Below are positions 11,851 to 25,228 of a DNA stretch of 64,000 nt, piece after piece (position 1 is the first letter of the stretch; each line of letters begins with the position of its first letter). Source of the DNA: Sclerodactyla briareus (Eukaryota; Echinodermata; Holothuroidea; Dendrochirotida; Sclerodactylidae). Both the position numbers and the translations under genes were made by a program. The stretch spans positions 868,001 through 932,000 of the forward strand of contig JAODTK010004999.1 in the NCBI GenBank assembly GCA_026419785.1, in the 5' to 3' direction. The notes below the pieces were generated by a model that worked only from the letters and a program-made list of their open reading frames with translations, made no database searches and was not told where the DNA came from.

Positions 11851-14828
11851 TCAAAAATGCAGGTTTTGGTTTTTGTTGGTTTCAAGTTTTGTATCTGATG
11901 ATAATACTTTTGTAGGTCTTCAGCTACAATAACCCACCAATAAATATGGTTCAAGAGTCCACTTTGGCCTCCCCAAACACTAACCGGGTTCTGGGTTTGG
12001 AGAGAAACCATCTCTCAACTTCAGACACTGCCCCCTATATTCAGCCTATTAGTACGATTCTGGCAATTATTACCATATCCCAATTGGTCACGCCAGGTTA
12101 TGATGGAATTCACCACTTCAATGGGAGCAAAGGAGTACTAAGTCTATTCACAGCACCCAGACCAAAGGGTTAAATACAGAAATGTAAAAGAGTAATACTT
12201 ACTGAGATCTGTCCAAACTAAGTCTCCTATGCATCCCCCTAGTAATTGAGCTCCAGGTTAATTAACACAGGTTAATTTCATCTGCAAAGATTAGAAAAAA
12301 AAGAAAGATAAACATGTAAGACAAATTCCAGTGCTTCGAGGAGAATTAGGTCACTCATATTGGCTAGTTCCAATGGATAGCTGGGTGGTAAAACTGTGGC
12401 TGACATACAGGTAGTAACTACTACGAACAGTAGTGCTGGAAACTGGAAAAAGACAAGGAGGGGATTTTGAATCGACAATATCAATACCAAAACGAGAGCA
12501 AAATAGAGATCAAATTAACAGACTGACCTATCTATTCGTAAATCCATCGATCTGTAACAGCATGCTAGCCTACACTATAATCAATTTATTTCATGTACAA
12601 AACACAAATAAGTGTACAATAAAAGTGCACTGCCGGTCTCGATCAACTTTTCTATCGACTGTGATGTCTGTGTCCTAAAAAGTCTGAAACAAAGTTTGTC
12701 TCAATTTGGCCGTCTTCGACGATCAGGACAAATAAACAGGTGGGTCCATGAACTGCTAGTCTTGCTATTTTCGTGATCAGTGGTTGTTTTTTCGGCATTA
12801 GAAGGTTTCAACCACCCTGATCTTTGAGGTCGAAAGAGAGCAAATTGCCAGTTAGCAGACGTAACAGCAAGTTTTAGAGGCATATGGAGAGGTGGATATC
12901 GCTAGCCAGCCCCTGAGTGTGCTACGATGGATGACACTAATCAGTGACTAACTTCAAATTCATTAGGACTGATTGTACCAAAGTACCAAGTGGACTGTGA
13001 CTGAAATTGCCTATATCATGCAACTTAGACACATAACTCGACTCTCGGTGACCCATTCTCTAATTTTAAAATACATCTCAGGACCAGAGGTTAGACCGCA
13101 TAAATATGTTTCATGAAATCCGTAACTTTGAAAGTTGCATAAATTGCGCAAATTGGACACATTCACATTGAAATGTTCAGTCATTAGCGAGTCATGAGAT
13201 AGTCATGGTGAAGACATACTTCTTTGGTGAGTCATTACTTGAGAGAGTCTCTTTATCATTAAGGTTAATCACGCAACTATTAGAGTGTGTCAATGTGTGC
13301 CATTTACGTGACTCTTGGGTGAGTCGATCATTCTAAGGTGATCAGAGTCAATGGAGGACCATTGGAAGTGTGTGCTAATGTCACATGATGCCAAGAGGTA
13401 TATGTCATTTTGACTACAGTATCTCTCTGAGTTACAGCACAGTTTTCACAGTTTAGTCACTATAGTGACAGAGGCATTGCAGCGATCGAAAAGCTGGTCT
13501 GGGTGTCTGTAGCATTGTGAAACTTCCCCTCAAATAAGCAAGATTGCTACACACTTCTGGAAGTGCATAGCAGTCAGTTGTACACAAAGCTATAGTCAGG
13601 ATACAGGGTTTCTACAATGCCTCCCTATAATTGCTACACAAGTGTCAGGCACTATTTCAAATGCTGGATGCATGCACTGCAAGGAATCTTACATCCATCA
13701 TTTCCCCCTCTCCCAATCATGATTACTCACACAATGAAGTTACTGTATGTTGCAGCTGATTGTGTTTTGAAGGACAACAGCGGTTTGGATGCAGTAGGGG
13801 TATATCCGGAGCATGGAAGTGTATCTATAGGTCCAAACCCCATTTCAATATGGTGTTCCTATGTGGAGTTATTGGCCACAAAAGGTTGGGTCCATTATGT
13901 ACGATGCATTAAGTCAAAGTTGATCATTCCATAGTTTTCATTGTGTTAAATGAATCTCTACCAAGAGAGTAACATTAAACCTACCAACCCACTAACAGCA
14001 ATCCTCTCTCATAGACTTATTATTTTCAGAGTGAAAATATGGTTAACATTTTTAATTAGCAAACCAGAAAATATCTGGAGGGTTGTGCAAGCATGACATT
14101 ATTCATTATTGAAGATGGATGCTTCTCCAGCAATACACAGACACAACTTTCAAAGGCTCTAACTCTGTGTGGAAAAATCGTTTGACGTGTGCGTTCAGAC
14201 TGACACATTTACTTTTTTCTCTTATATAAGCCTCCATATAATTCATTCTGCAGTTGTACTTTGATACATCTGAACTGAACATATAAAACTTTCATTTGGA
14301 ATATAATTTATGACATGCCAATACAGTAACAACACCCCAAATATACTCGTTCTTGAAACCTAAATATAATAATTTTTCACATCCCCCTGTCTCTCTATTA
14401 CAGTGGTACGGTCAGAGCTCAGGTGTACATTATGCACCTGTTTATGTTCTCCTAGGTAACTGAAATCCCGAATAGGAAACATTCTAGGGTTAATGTTCTG
14501 GCACTCTGTCTCTTAACAGAGTAGGAGTGTTGAAAAAACTTGATTTAAATGCCCTCGGCAGGTCATGTGTTCAACCTGATAGGATGAACTATGCAGAATC
14601 TTACCAAGTGCCCTGACAGGCCATCATTCTCAATACTAACTTTCATACTTTGGATAGTGGATATCTACAGAATGAACAGACTCTGTATGCTGGGTCCATG
14701 GCCTTGACATTATAAGTGGCAGTCTGAATTAACAACCAATTTACCCAAATGGTGGAAAACTTCTAAAGTTGAATTTAAATGACCTTAATCACTACAGTGG
14801 GTAATCTTCCCTGATTGGCAGGAAACTT
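11851..14828. other. Apparently single-copy noncoding DNA
   Basis: No gene recognised. The region 13190-13330 contains several GAGTCA/TGACTC-like heptads, including an exact TGAGTCA (AP-1 consensus) at 13228-13234; the clustering may be chance. Open frames of about 60-105 codons occur (e.g. 13617-13934) but show no family resemblance. Confidence 0.5.
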
Positions 14829-14853
14829 AGGATTAGTTTCACAAACTAATCCT
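14829..14853. repeat. Perfect 11-bp inverted repeat, 3-nt loop
   Basis: AGGATTAGTTT (14829-14839), CAC, AAACTAATCCT (14843-14853). Each arm contains TAATCC/GGATTA, the core bound by K50 homeodomain proteins (Otx, Pitx, Goosecoid type). It may instead be the core of a small transposon end. Confidence 0.8.
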
Positions 14854-17800
14854 ATATACCTACCATGCTAGCCAACTGAATTGCCTCCCCCCTCACAAAT
14901 TATGATTGGTTTGGCCAGAAAAAAAACTGCTCGTGAGACAACACCAAATGTCAAAATTTTGTTAATTGAGGGGGAAATTTGTTTTGTTAATAGCTAGCTG
15001 TAAGGGGACAAAGCGTGTATTGGCAAAAATAGCACATAACTTACTCTAATTCATATAAATATTAACTACCACAAACTTATGTGAAAACCAGCCATCAGAC
15101 AACTAGTCAATGTCGCATCATCAGACCAAGTTCTGCAATACTAAAGGCCTATATACAACCATGATTTTCATGAGTCACAATATATTATATAGAAATTCTC
15201 CAGAACATTAGCAAACATTGTCTGGTTTCATCTAAATTCCCCCCCCCCCCTCCACCAATATATATATTATCTGTTCATACAGGAGAATAATAAATTTTAT
15301 TTGTAACTATACGTTACGCTTGTCGGACAGACACAACAAAATTTCTGATCTTAAGATTTATTATTTAACAAGAAGGCCATCCCCGGCAGTTGCAGAATCT
15401 CATCATTGAACTATTTTGTTGTTCCAACAGCTACGTTTTGCTAGTTGCAAATAGGACAAAGGTATCAACAAGTGCCTACCAAGAAAATATCATATTCAGG
15501 AGCTTTTCAGCATAAATGCTGAGAAACCCTTCTTTTCGATACCTGCTTACCATGTTTCTGAAAAACTTAAAACCATTCAGTCTTCCCAATCTCTAAATAT
15601 ACAAAAATATGTTTCTAAACAAGTTTCATCATAAAATCCACATTTTTGGGTAATTGGCTGGTTGCATGTGAAAAGTTGTCATTTTTGCCTTTTTATTATT
15701 GCTACGAATTGAAATATTCAGCCATTGGAGTCTAAGCGAAATATCTTGAAAAATAGTGAAAAGTTGTGTGGAAATGTAAAAATTGCTCCACACTAGTGTT
15801 TTCTGCCCCCTAAAAGTTCACAATTTTTGACCTGTTTTGCCCATATTGAGAGGAAAAAGATTTTTGATAATTCAGGCATGTGCAAAATTGCACTCTGTTC
15901 AGCCACCCAAAGTAGAGGATTTTTTTGCAAAACACTATAAAAAATCTGACAGTCATTGCAAAGCACACCAACGAACACACCACCACATAAGACACGTAAC
16001 AAGGCACCTCATTTTTGCTTTTTGTGGGGAGCACCGGCACCCGATGGGTACCACAACCTCAGTGGGATAGTTCTCAACCACCACTATGGTATCATAGCAA
16101 CCATTGCTATGCAAACCACAAACAGTAAGGATAGGTGAAATGTCCAACGACTGGCCCAAGATCGCATCCGGCCCTTTGGGACGATGAGTAACAATCCGTA
16201 GTTCGTAAGGGGATAGGTCTCAGTGACCATTGTGTATACCCACATGCTCAGGTCACGTTCAAAAACATGGCAGAAAGGATTGACTATACACAAATCTGCG
16301 CTGATATATTTTCATGCCATTGAAGCTGAGGACATTCGCCTATTTCCTGGTTTTCTTTGCCAAAGAAAAACATAATTTCTAGTACGAGATCCATAGCAAT
16401 TCATTCCACCCAATTGGTTCCACAGTGTACAGTATGTCCTGGTGCTGTTTTAAACCTCTTGATCAAACGATTCTGAAATTGCCGATTAGAACAGGTTTGT
16501 AAACATAGAAACCGTCAAACATGCCCTTGTACGTGGCAAGACTGTTTAAGTTGTTTGCAATTTCACCACTGTCTGCAATGGGTGCCTCATTTGTAATGGC
16601 AGAGGTTCAGTTTAAGGTGGATATTGTCCTTGCAGAATGGGTAGCCTCGAGCATGCAAGCAATGTCTGCCTGCAAAGGAAAAAATAAAGGACATGTTATT
16701 GTGGGAGGAGGCGAAAATGTGTTTTTGGTGCTGGAGTTTTCATAATTTGTGTCGAAAATGTTGAATTTGGCATTGAACAGTTTTGGTCCCCCTATCAACA
16801 AAACAAACATTACTTAACAGTAGAACTGTCTCATTTTCATTGTCACATCGAATGAAAGTTAAGTCTGGAAGTACGACTTTCTAATATACTAATCAGAAGC
16901 AATTCAGTTAAATCTTTAATGTGGGGAGTTGGCAACTCCAAGACCAAGTTTTTGTCAATCCAGCAACTTAATTGAATTAAATATCAACAGATAACCAGGA
17001 TCACATGTAACAAACTACACCTAACCAAAGTCTACAATGATGCCATGAGCACTTATCACGACTCTGGTTGCAAAGGGCGACTTGCAGTTGCCAATTTTGA
17101 TGAAAATTAACAGACCCGTGGGGAATTTCAGCAGTTTCCTTCGAATACCGCTAAGAGATTGCGACTCCTGACCCAAAAGCAGTTAGCCATACCTATGTTA
17201 ATGATATACACGCACCTTACACACACAGTAGGTATGTAGGCCTAGCAAGCGCTAAATAGTTAAAAATTGTTGTCAGCCTAATTATTTCTTGGTTCTGATG
17301 ATTTTGCTTCACAGTAGTGCTTTCACACTTGGAAAACCGTTCACATCCGTTTGCCACAATTGCAAAAGAAAATTGTGGGGCGTTTATGGGAGATGTGCGG
17401 GGTTAAGGAGAAATAAGTAATGAACTTTTTGTCGAATGTGGAGCTTCCTTACCAGGCCTACTCAACTAGTGGTAGATGTGCCATTAGTGGCATGTGGCGC
17501 CATTCCAGGTAACCTGCGTTGAGCAGACTCGCTGCATGACCAGAAACTGAAATTCAAATTAAGAATGGCGGAACACTGGATGCAGACCATTGTACTAGGT
17601 GCTATAAAAGCTACAGTATTAGGTAATGGGGCAGCCATTTTGATGCAAGCCTTACAGTTCGCATTCCTCTGACATATGAATGAATAGATATATTGATGAA
17701 TACTCTTGATAGGACAAATGACAGCATGGGAAAAGCCTTTTTGACATTCTGCTGGAGCCCACGGTATCTCCAAATCCTTAGGGGTCACTACTTGTAAATA

Positions 17801-19792
17801 ATCATAAGTGATGTAGTGGAGACATCAACGACAAACAGGGTGTACAGTTAGTTGATTCATCACAAACATTAGAAAGTTATGGTGGGGGGGGGGGGGGGGC
17901 ATACGTCAATTTAGTTTAAGGAGGTATATAGGCAGAGTTTAACAGGTCATCAACATATATGTCTTTCATGGTGACTGTCACTTTTCATTATGTTCAGCAC
18001 CCCCTGAACACCTATTATGACAGACAGATGATGAATACTGTGAATAATCAGGACTACCATCCAACCATCATCAGATAGCTAACCGAAAATAAATAAGGTT
18101 ATGGGCTCCGAAAAACATGCTGCTGGCAATATTTGACTAAGAGTAGAAAGATGCAAGTCTTGGTACTGGGTCATGGGGGGTTTTGAGCCCTCCCCCCTGT
18201 GGGTACATTTAATAGAGCCGGTAATTAGAGGTACTTGTACTAGCATGTAATACTATAAACCCGCATATACCAATCAAGATGAATTGTACCAAAAATCAAT
18301 GCAAAATTTAAAAAAGAACACTACTGTACATTCTTCCTTCCCGAGTAGGTCTTCGATTGATCAATTACTTTTGGCCATCGATCGTTGATGAAAACCAAAA
18401 TGAGTGCAAAAAGAATCTATTTGACCCTCGATTTTTAGGCCCTTATGCTTAATGGACATAAATATCACACTTGAAAATATAAGGCCTTCTTAGCCTTCTT
18501 TAGTTTGTCACCCGAGTTCCATCAACATCAAGCAAATGATCCTTGTGAACAGCCTATACCTAAGAAACCTTCTGACATACGTTTTTGGTTGCCATCACTT
18601 CCCAGAGTGCTTCACCCTCCCGAGAACAGTTTTACAACCAATCACTTTTTTTTGCTCCCGTCCTTCAATTTATACCACCCCCTGATGTCATTTCAAGGAT
18701 CCATCTCATTACCGGGAATGGGTACCAGGATTTGGGAAGCGTCCCACAGCAGTGCCTATTAAAAACAAAAACGGCAGACTCTCCCAAGCGCTGCAGTGTG
18801 AAAGTACTGTGTGCGCTCGCCTGCTCGCAGCAATGGGAAAACAGACCAAGTGTGCTGAGACAACAACCCGGGGCGAAACCCAGTCCCTAATGAGCGCGTG
18901 TCCCTCCACTCCGTTCCGCTGAATGGGTTGACTGACAACAGGAATCACTTGTAGCGGAGGAGGATAGGACAGTCGTGCAGAAAGCGGCAGGTCCCAACGA
19001 ACACTTCATGGTGTGTGCGATACCATTAAACCGTCAGCATCTGCAACGCGTAATAGGAGCGACCGAGAAGTCGAAATGTTGGTCCGTGGGGAATTGAAGA
19101 ACTGTTATAACAGCGAGCCCATCGCATATTGGCCTGGGTGTAATAACACAGCTTGTGCAATGAATATGCACAGTAGGTGACTGGTTGTGGCGGTTTATCA
19201 GATGTCGCAAATTGTTGGAACATAAACAACTATAGTCTGACACGCTTGAAATACGTCTGTTGTAAGCCCTGCACTGATGTATGGGGTTTTGCCTTCAGCA
19301 GAACAACGTAGCCAGTGAATAGAAACAAATGAAGCATTAACTTAGTGAATGAATATGCACTGACGCCACAGAATAGTAAAAAATACCGGAAATACAAGAG
19401 CATTGGGTGGATACACACATGCCTTGAACATATTACATAATGTTCTTCCCAAAACATTGAAGAACCTGCATACAGAACAATAGTCCAAATCATCATCTCC
19501 AAAATAAGAATCCCTTTTATAGCAAGCATTGCCCTACCCCCACAAAATTTGAATAATCATTCAAATCACATCCATGCTATTTGGCTATGCCCCCTGATGA
19601 AAAAAGGAATGAATAATGATAAGACCATCTGCCCACTATGATGCAGAGGCCATCCGCCACCACCCAAATATGGGAGCATTACTTTTTTTTATCATCCACT
19701 TTAACCATGTTTCCAATCTTTTTGATGGAACCAATGTTGAGCTAGTGGGCCTCTCCTCATACCTTTTTAAAACTCAAAGTTCATATTTACAA
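14854..19792. other. Apparently single-copy noncoding DNA
   Basis: About 5 kb with no recognisable gene or transposon. It contains a C10 run with TATA repeats (15240-15270) and a long G run near 17882-17899. ORFs up to about 108 codons on the minus strand (17462-17788) and overlapping frames around 15.8-16.3 kb have no motif I know. The region could be intronic or intergenic. Confidence 0.5.
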
Positions 19793-20482
19793 ACCGTATT
19801 CATTCTAATAGACGCGCACTGGCCGGAGGCATCTCGGAAACATGAGCGTTTATTTGGACGGTCCTCTTGCGGAAAGCTATACACTTGTTTAATTAATGCT
19901 ACTTACTACAGATACCACAAACGTCTAGCTTGGAGTGCTCATGCATCCACAGTTATCATGTCTATAGAAGTGTTTTGAATCCTGTTCGTCGGAAAAGAAT
20001 CATGTTGAAATTCCAGGAGGACCACGTGCACGACCAACATCTATGCCACTGCAACTGTGAAGAATGGGCCCATGCTAGGTCAGATGGCCACTCAAGTATA
20101 GTAAAATTTGTAAATTTTTCGTGGAGAGGGGTTACTTTGTCGTCTGTGGAAGAGAAACAACGGTCAGGGACTGGAGATACCGCTGGGTAGACTGTACGTT
20201 CCCCAACGGAGCATATTCTGACATCGCAAAGCTGAAAAACTACTGGGTGTTGATGCTTTAGCAACCCCCAAGGCTACTGACCGACCCCTTTCCCCCCCCC
20301 CCCCCCTCCCCTTCAACATCACACCTTTATTTTTCCTACCAAAAGTATTTTGTCAGTGTACAATTAGTGTTCGCCCAGTTTGGAAAGTGTGCCTCTATTA
20401 TTTGTTACAAAAAATCTTTAAACTGCACATTCCATGTATGGCTTCTATTAGGGCATAGCCTTCTTATTGAATGCAAACGGAT
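19793..20482 (+). mobile_element. TIR element 'ACCGTATT' family, copy 1
   Basis: The left end ACCGTATTCATTCTAATAGA is the same as at 48260. The degenerate right end near 20460-20482 (TTCTTATTGAATGCAAACGG) aligns with the inverted terminus of the 48-50 kb copy. Internal landmarks shared with the other copies are 'GCGTTTATTTGGACGGTC', 'GATACCACAAACGTCTAGCTTGGAGTG', 'TTCTGACATCGCAAAGCTG', a C-rich tract at 20290-20310, and 'GTGTACAATTAGTGTT'. A plus-strand frame near 20079-20261 reads openly through 'FVVCGRETTVRDW...IAKLKNYW'. It may be a fragment of an element protein, but I do not recognise it. Confidence 0.65.
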
Positions 20483-20807
20483 TTATGAACTCTATGAACA
20501 CACGTTGAAGTTACAACTCCAGAAAAAAAAAACAATTAGCCTTCACTGGTTGAAAACATAGTAACAGAAGTAGATTGTTTTAAAATGTGTTATTGTTTTG
20601 ATGCTGATGTGACATGTTTGACCACTATTCTGCTGACTGCTGGCCCCTTGTGTTCAGTTTTGAACCTTTAGTGTATGGCTGAAATAACTGATAGGGGGCT
20701 TGTTTCTTCTTACCAGGAGGGGGAGGATAGTGTCTCATCTGGGGTGGCAAGAAGTGCTAATGATGGTGAACTGCTTACCATACCAAGACAAAGTAATTGC
20801 TAGTCAA

Positions 20808-22488
20808 TAGGGCTCCTACCGATAATCGGATCGGACATCAATCGGCCGATATTAGCACTGCCAGCCTAACATCGGATCGGCAGAGCAATCCACCAAATTA
20901 GCCGATTGTTTCGCTACCTGAAGAAAAACCCAAACATCCCACAGGCCACCCCATAAACTGCTTAGTCAATTAAACCAGGGTCAAGCTCGCACGTTGCAAA
21001 CATGCCAGCTAGCATACCCTCCTAACAGCCCGCAGTGTTCAGACTCTTGCTATTTTAATTAACTATTTTCATGAAGAATCACATACAGTTCTGAAAAAAT
21101 AGGCCTAATAATATTTCCAAAAAACCCAAACTTGCAACTTACATTGTCATCAAGTCTTCAGTGTAGTATTCTGGACGCGAATAATGCTTACGATGAAAGT
21201 GGTGTAAACAACGTCGCTTCTTAGTTCGGAGCACGCAAAATGTAATTAATTCAGAGCAGCACTGACTATGCTGTACTGAGTGGTGGATGGTTAGTCCGAC
21301 CAGACATGCAATATTTGGAGTGACTAACTTTAAAATGTAAGACTCCAGTGCAGCACAGTGACAAACAAGTTTCAGCCATTACATTAATAACGTTGAGCTT
21401 TAACTAATAAACGTAGGTAAAACAACAAGGGAGCCAAAAAGGCTCAGTGAATCATGGACTCTTTCTGACAACCTATTAGCTAGACACACCAAGACAAATG
21501 GGAGATTGCACCAGCTCATTATGGCAACATAACAACTGGCAAATTTCCCGTTGATAATATTCCCAACAACCCATGTGTTCTTATACTCTTGAATTAACGC
21601 TACACACTGAAAATTTCAGATTTTCAGACTTGACCTACAGGTATGGCAACCTCAGATGACCTCTGACCTGACCCCAAAACAAGGGTGCATGTACTCATCG
21701 TGAGAGACACACAGTACTGAGTATGAAGCTTCACCATGCCCATGCAGGTCCGATTTATCGTGTCTCCAAAATGGCCAAAATATCGATTTTTCACAAATTT
21801 CTCTTTTTCGACTAACCAAATTTCCCTCTGACCTAATACCTTTTTTATTTTTGTGCGCCCCATAATCAATCTCCACAAACCGATTTCAACCTGATCGGAC
21901 CAACCATTCTGGACTTTTTGTATCTGCTTTCCCAGGTTTCACAGCCTGTGACCTCTGGTGACCTCAGATGACCTGACCTGACCCAAAAAAATAGGGTCCA
22001 TGTAATCATGGGGAACACACATACCAAGTATGAGCTTATCATCCAGGCGGGGGGTCGAGTATCGTGTTTACAAGCCAGAGGTTAATACAACATACACACA
22101 CACACACTGTCATGACTTGGGCCAAGAAAACAAAAAGAAATTTTTTTCCTCTGACTTAGTCAAGGAATCAAAAATAGTGATGAGCGCTCACAATCATAAG
22201 TTTCTTGATGAAAACGATCAGCTGATACAGCCTGGTTGGTGTCAAATGGTTTTATCAACAATCTGTATTAATTGAAGGTTTATTTACATTTGAAGGGTGT
22301 GGGTGCCACTTCTTCGTAAGAGGTTTCAAAGATATAACGATACTCTGACCCAATGACACAAAACCAACTGGTATATATGTTGGTGATGAGTCATGCTTCC
22401 ATCATCGGATCGGATTAAACATTGGCGAGGTTGGAAAGGAAAACATCGACCATCGGATCAGCATGAAAAAGTAATGTCGTAGAGCCTA
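20808..22488 (+). mobile_element. hAT-type DNA transposon, non-autonomous
   Basis: Bounded by an exact 8-bp target-site duplication CTAGTCAA (20800-20807 and 22489-22496). The termini are TAGGGCTCCTAC at the left and, read inward from the right, TAGGCTCTACGAC, so the TIRs match with one gap. ATCGGATCGG-type subterminal repeats sit near both ends (20825-20880 and 22400-22460). An 8-bp duplication with TAGGG-type termini is characteristic of hAT. No transposase frame is present. The middle is occupied by a D element (21431-22170), which must have inserted later or been captured. The intact target duplication suggests fairly recent insertion. Confidence 0.85.
21431..22172 (+). mobile_element. 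D element, copy 2, nested in the hAT element
   Basis: The left hairpin is GAGCC-AAAAA-GGCTC (21431-21445), at the position of AAGCC/GGCTT in copy 1. The right hairpin has TTCCT and AGGAA outer arms with an inner TGAC/GTCA stem (22146-22168), followed by TCAAAAA. Only about two recognisable ~160-bp units remain between (GTACTC near 21690, a TGTAATCATGG variant near 22000). A CA-dinucleotide run lies at 22094-22108. Confidence 0.7.
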
Positions 22489-22496
22489 CTAGTCAA

Positions 22497-23800
22497 TTGA
22501 ATTTTGATTCACTCACCTATTTTGTCTTTGAAATGGTTTTTGTTGCCAGGGAGGGGGGAGGGTGGTGTGAGGGGGGATGGGGTTGAGGGGGGGTAAGGTG
22601 AGGTGGCACTTGCGCTGTGTGTCGTATTGCACACTTCATTCTGTTTTTGTGTGATATTACTTCAGTTGTTGGAACTCTCCGAAATCAGATCAGATGCTGC
22701 TTGAACAATTGAGTGGGACTCCTGACTTCTTGTGCTGTGAGTAGCAGGTTTTCCAACATTTCGTTTCACCATGACATTAACCATGAACCTGAGCAGCTAA
22801 AGTAAGTAGACACTGTGTTTTAGCCAACTATTTGATTCCTCAACGGCAACTGCAAGATGAATCATAAAGAGGCTATTATATTAGCTGGAGAAAAAATGAA
22901 TGCCTCAGCCAGACCCGAAGTTCCGGTTCTGGAATTACAAGTCCTTTTGAAGGTCTGCTGCATGTGTATTGAGCAAGATCGAAAAGCATCCATCATGCAA
23001 TGTAAATGATGTCATACTTTGCAGAACGCTGCAAAAAATCTTTGTTGTTATAATTAAAATTCACACATTTCCCACTTTGATGTGTGGAGTGTGTGAACAA
23101 TCCTTGTCTTCCCACTTCTGTCACAGATTGTTTTCACAAACTGCAGATCACCAAATACAACACTAGATGAGAGTGACGGGGGGGGAATGATCAGACACTA
23201 ACCTAATCATACGGCATCAATTAAGGCAGAAGAAGCGGGCAGAATTAGGTCACAATTCAGAGTTCATTTCGCCACTGCAGTTCTGTCACAACAAAGGAAT
23301 TTCATCATGTGCATATGGGAAAAAAACTGGGGCAAATTTTCTGCTGGAAGCTAGTTATTAGAGTGCACTTGTCACAACAAAGAGAGAGACTGAATTAGGA
23401 AAGTTTGCGAATCAGGCCCATGACCTGTGGACTCTGGCTGCAAAAATCTATCTCAACCAGCAGTGAACAGATGGAAGTTTGGCAGAGATTTCCCCGCTCC
23501 GAAAGTCTCTTGGTGAAGATGGAATAATAGGGGTAATCAACAGTCTAGTATGTTTACACCATAGGACCTGCCAAGGCAGGGGTTGGTTTAATGCAACGTA
23601 CAAGTGTGGGGGAAAATATTTTTGGGGGCGGAGCACCTTTGCCCTGCCCCCTGACTACCGGGGCCTGGCACAGCCCTAGTACATCTAGCAATGAATTGGG
23701 CCCCCACGACTGCTTGCTACATTGCACACTATCTGGTAGTGTCAAACACAAGTAAGCCAATCTAAATTGACCAATCACAGACAGGTATGAAACTAGACAG
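22497..23800. other. Unannotated spacer
   Basis: It contains a G-rich stretch at 22550-22605. At 23560-23690, 'CAGGGGTTGG' and 'GGGGGCGGAGCAC...CTGGCACAGCCCTAG' resemble a short transposon end, but I could not find a partner. No gene seen. Confidence 0.45.
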
Positions 23801-23973
23801 TGTAGGCGGTAAACCCACGTGTATATATCCCCGCTTGCGCACAATCATAGAAGAAGTATCTAAACCCCCATAAAGACACCCCCATTTTGGTTAGAACGAC
23901 AGGTCGTCCTTAAAATGCACATTATTCAGATTCGACTTTAAAGCACATGACCACCCGACAGAGTTCAAATTCA

Positions 23974-23986
23974 AGGTCAGAGGTCA
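23974..23986 (+). promoter_or_regulatory. AGGTCA DR1 motif in satellite-derived unit
   Basis: AGGTCAGAGGTCA, two AGGTCA half-sites with one-base spacing, the consensus for RXR-containing or HNF4/COUP-type receptors. In the 625-bp units at the left of the window the same place usually carries a further AGGTCA-like half-site five bases upstream (e.g. 1310-1333), making a DR5+DR1 composite. Confidence 0.35.
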
Positions 23987-24137
23987 ACCATGCAGGTCAA
24001 CAATCATATAGCAATGGTGAACCATCCAGCCTTCGCAGATATTCATTCTCAGATTATGGCCAAACCAAAAAACAATTTTGACCCCTAAGTGACCTCGAAT
24101 GACTTTCCTTAAGGATTATGACATTTTGAAATTTGTT

Positions 24138-25228
24138 ACATTCCATGTGATACAACCACCCCTAGGAGCATTTGCATTCTGATGAACCACACCACAGTGC
24201 TTTGCCGAAAAAAGTACTAAATCAGTTTTGACCCCTAAGTGACCTTTAATGACCTTCAATGACATGGCGGTTTTTTTTTTTTGAAAATGTTACACTCCAT
24301 GTGATGCATCCACTCCTAGAGAGAAATTGCATTCCAATGACAGGTCCAATGTTATTGCGAAAAAAGTATAAACTATCATTTTGACTTATCAGGACAACAA
24401 TATGGCAAATTATCCCACGAATTTACCCTCAGTGATCTTGATGCTATTGAATAATTTATTAGGACTGTAGTAGGTCCATCCACAACGTTTCGTCAAAATC
24501 TCAAAAGTTGAGAAAAATTAATTGCATATTATTCTAATTATGCTACGAATATGTAAATTAAACACACGTAATGACCTTCAGTGTTTCAACGCAATTGCAA
24601 TAAATTTATCGGGATCTGTTAGAAGGTCCTACTCACAAAGATTCGTGAGAAGAATCCAAAAAAGTTGATAAATTTGCCTTAATTGCCATATTGGGCCAAC
24701 TATGATGAAAATTAGTCATGCAAGAGGACCTCCAGTGACCTCGGCGACATTGGGAAAATTCATCTGCACTTATAGTTGGCCCTATTCACCAAGTATGAAA
24801 AAATCCAATGCATAAGTTTGAATATCACAGACATTATGTAATTAGGCTAATGGCCAAAGAAATGCAAACTTGACTCGCAGACCTTGAAATTTTGCATGTT
24901 TTTCGGCTCCAAAACTACCCCTTACCACACGTTTCGTGTTAAAATCTGACAAAACTTGAAAATTTGGCAGAAAACCTGCGAAATAGAGGGCTACAAATTA
25001 TCCGATATAGCCCATTTTCGAACGTATCCGAGATTTCACTCATACGGACTTGTTTACCAAGTTTTGTGTCAATCGGATAAACTGTTAAAGAATGAGAACG
25101 CTAACGCCCAAAGTTTCCGGCGGCGGCGGAGACGGCGGCGGAGAGCGGCGGCTGGCCCGGCGGGCGGCGCCAGAAGAGACAGACAGAGACGGCATGGACA
25201 CGGTTCAAAACCATAAATCCCCGAACAC
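24138..25228 (+). repeat. ~1.1-kb internal unit of E element, first copy
   Basis: Collinear with 25229-26330, starting at 'GTTACATTCCATGTGAT' and ending in GGCGGCGGAGACGG repeats plus 'ATCCCCGAACACTTATCAGTGT'. It carries more single-base insertions than the second copy, so part of the divergence may be sequencing error. Confidence 0.8.

Noticed and set aside
25117-25200. GGC-rich tract as a CpG-island promoter
   Set aside because: It recurs at 26238-26290 as part of the E element unit and has no downstream gene.
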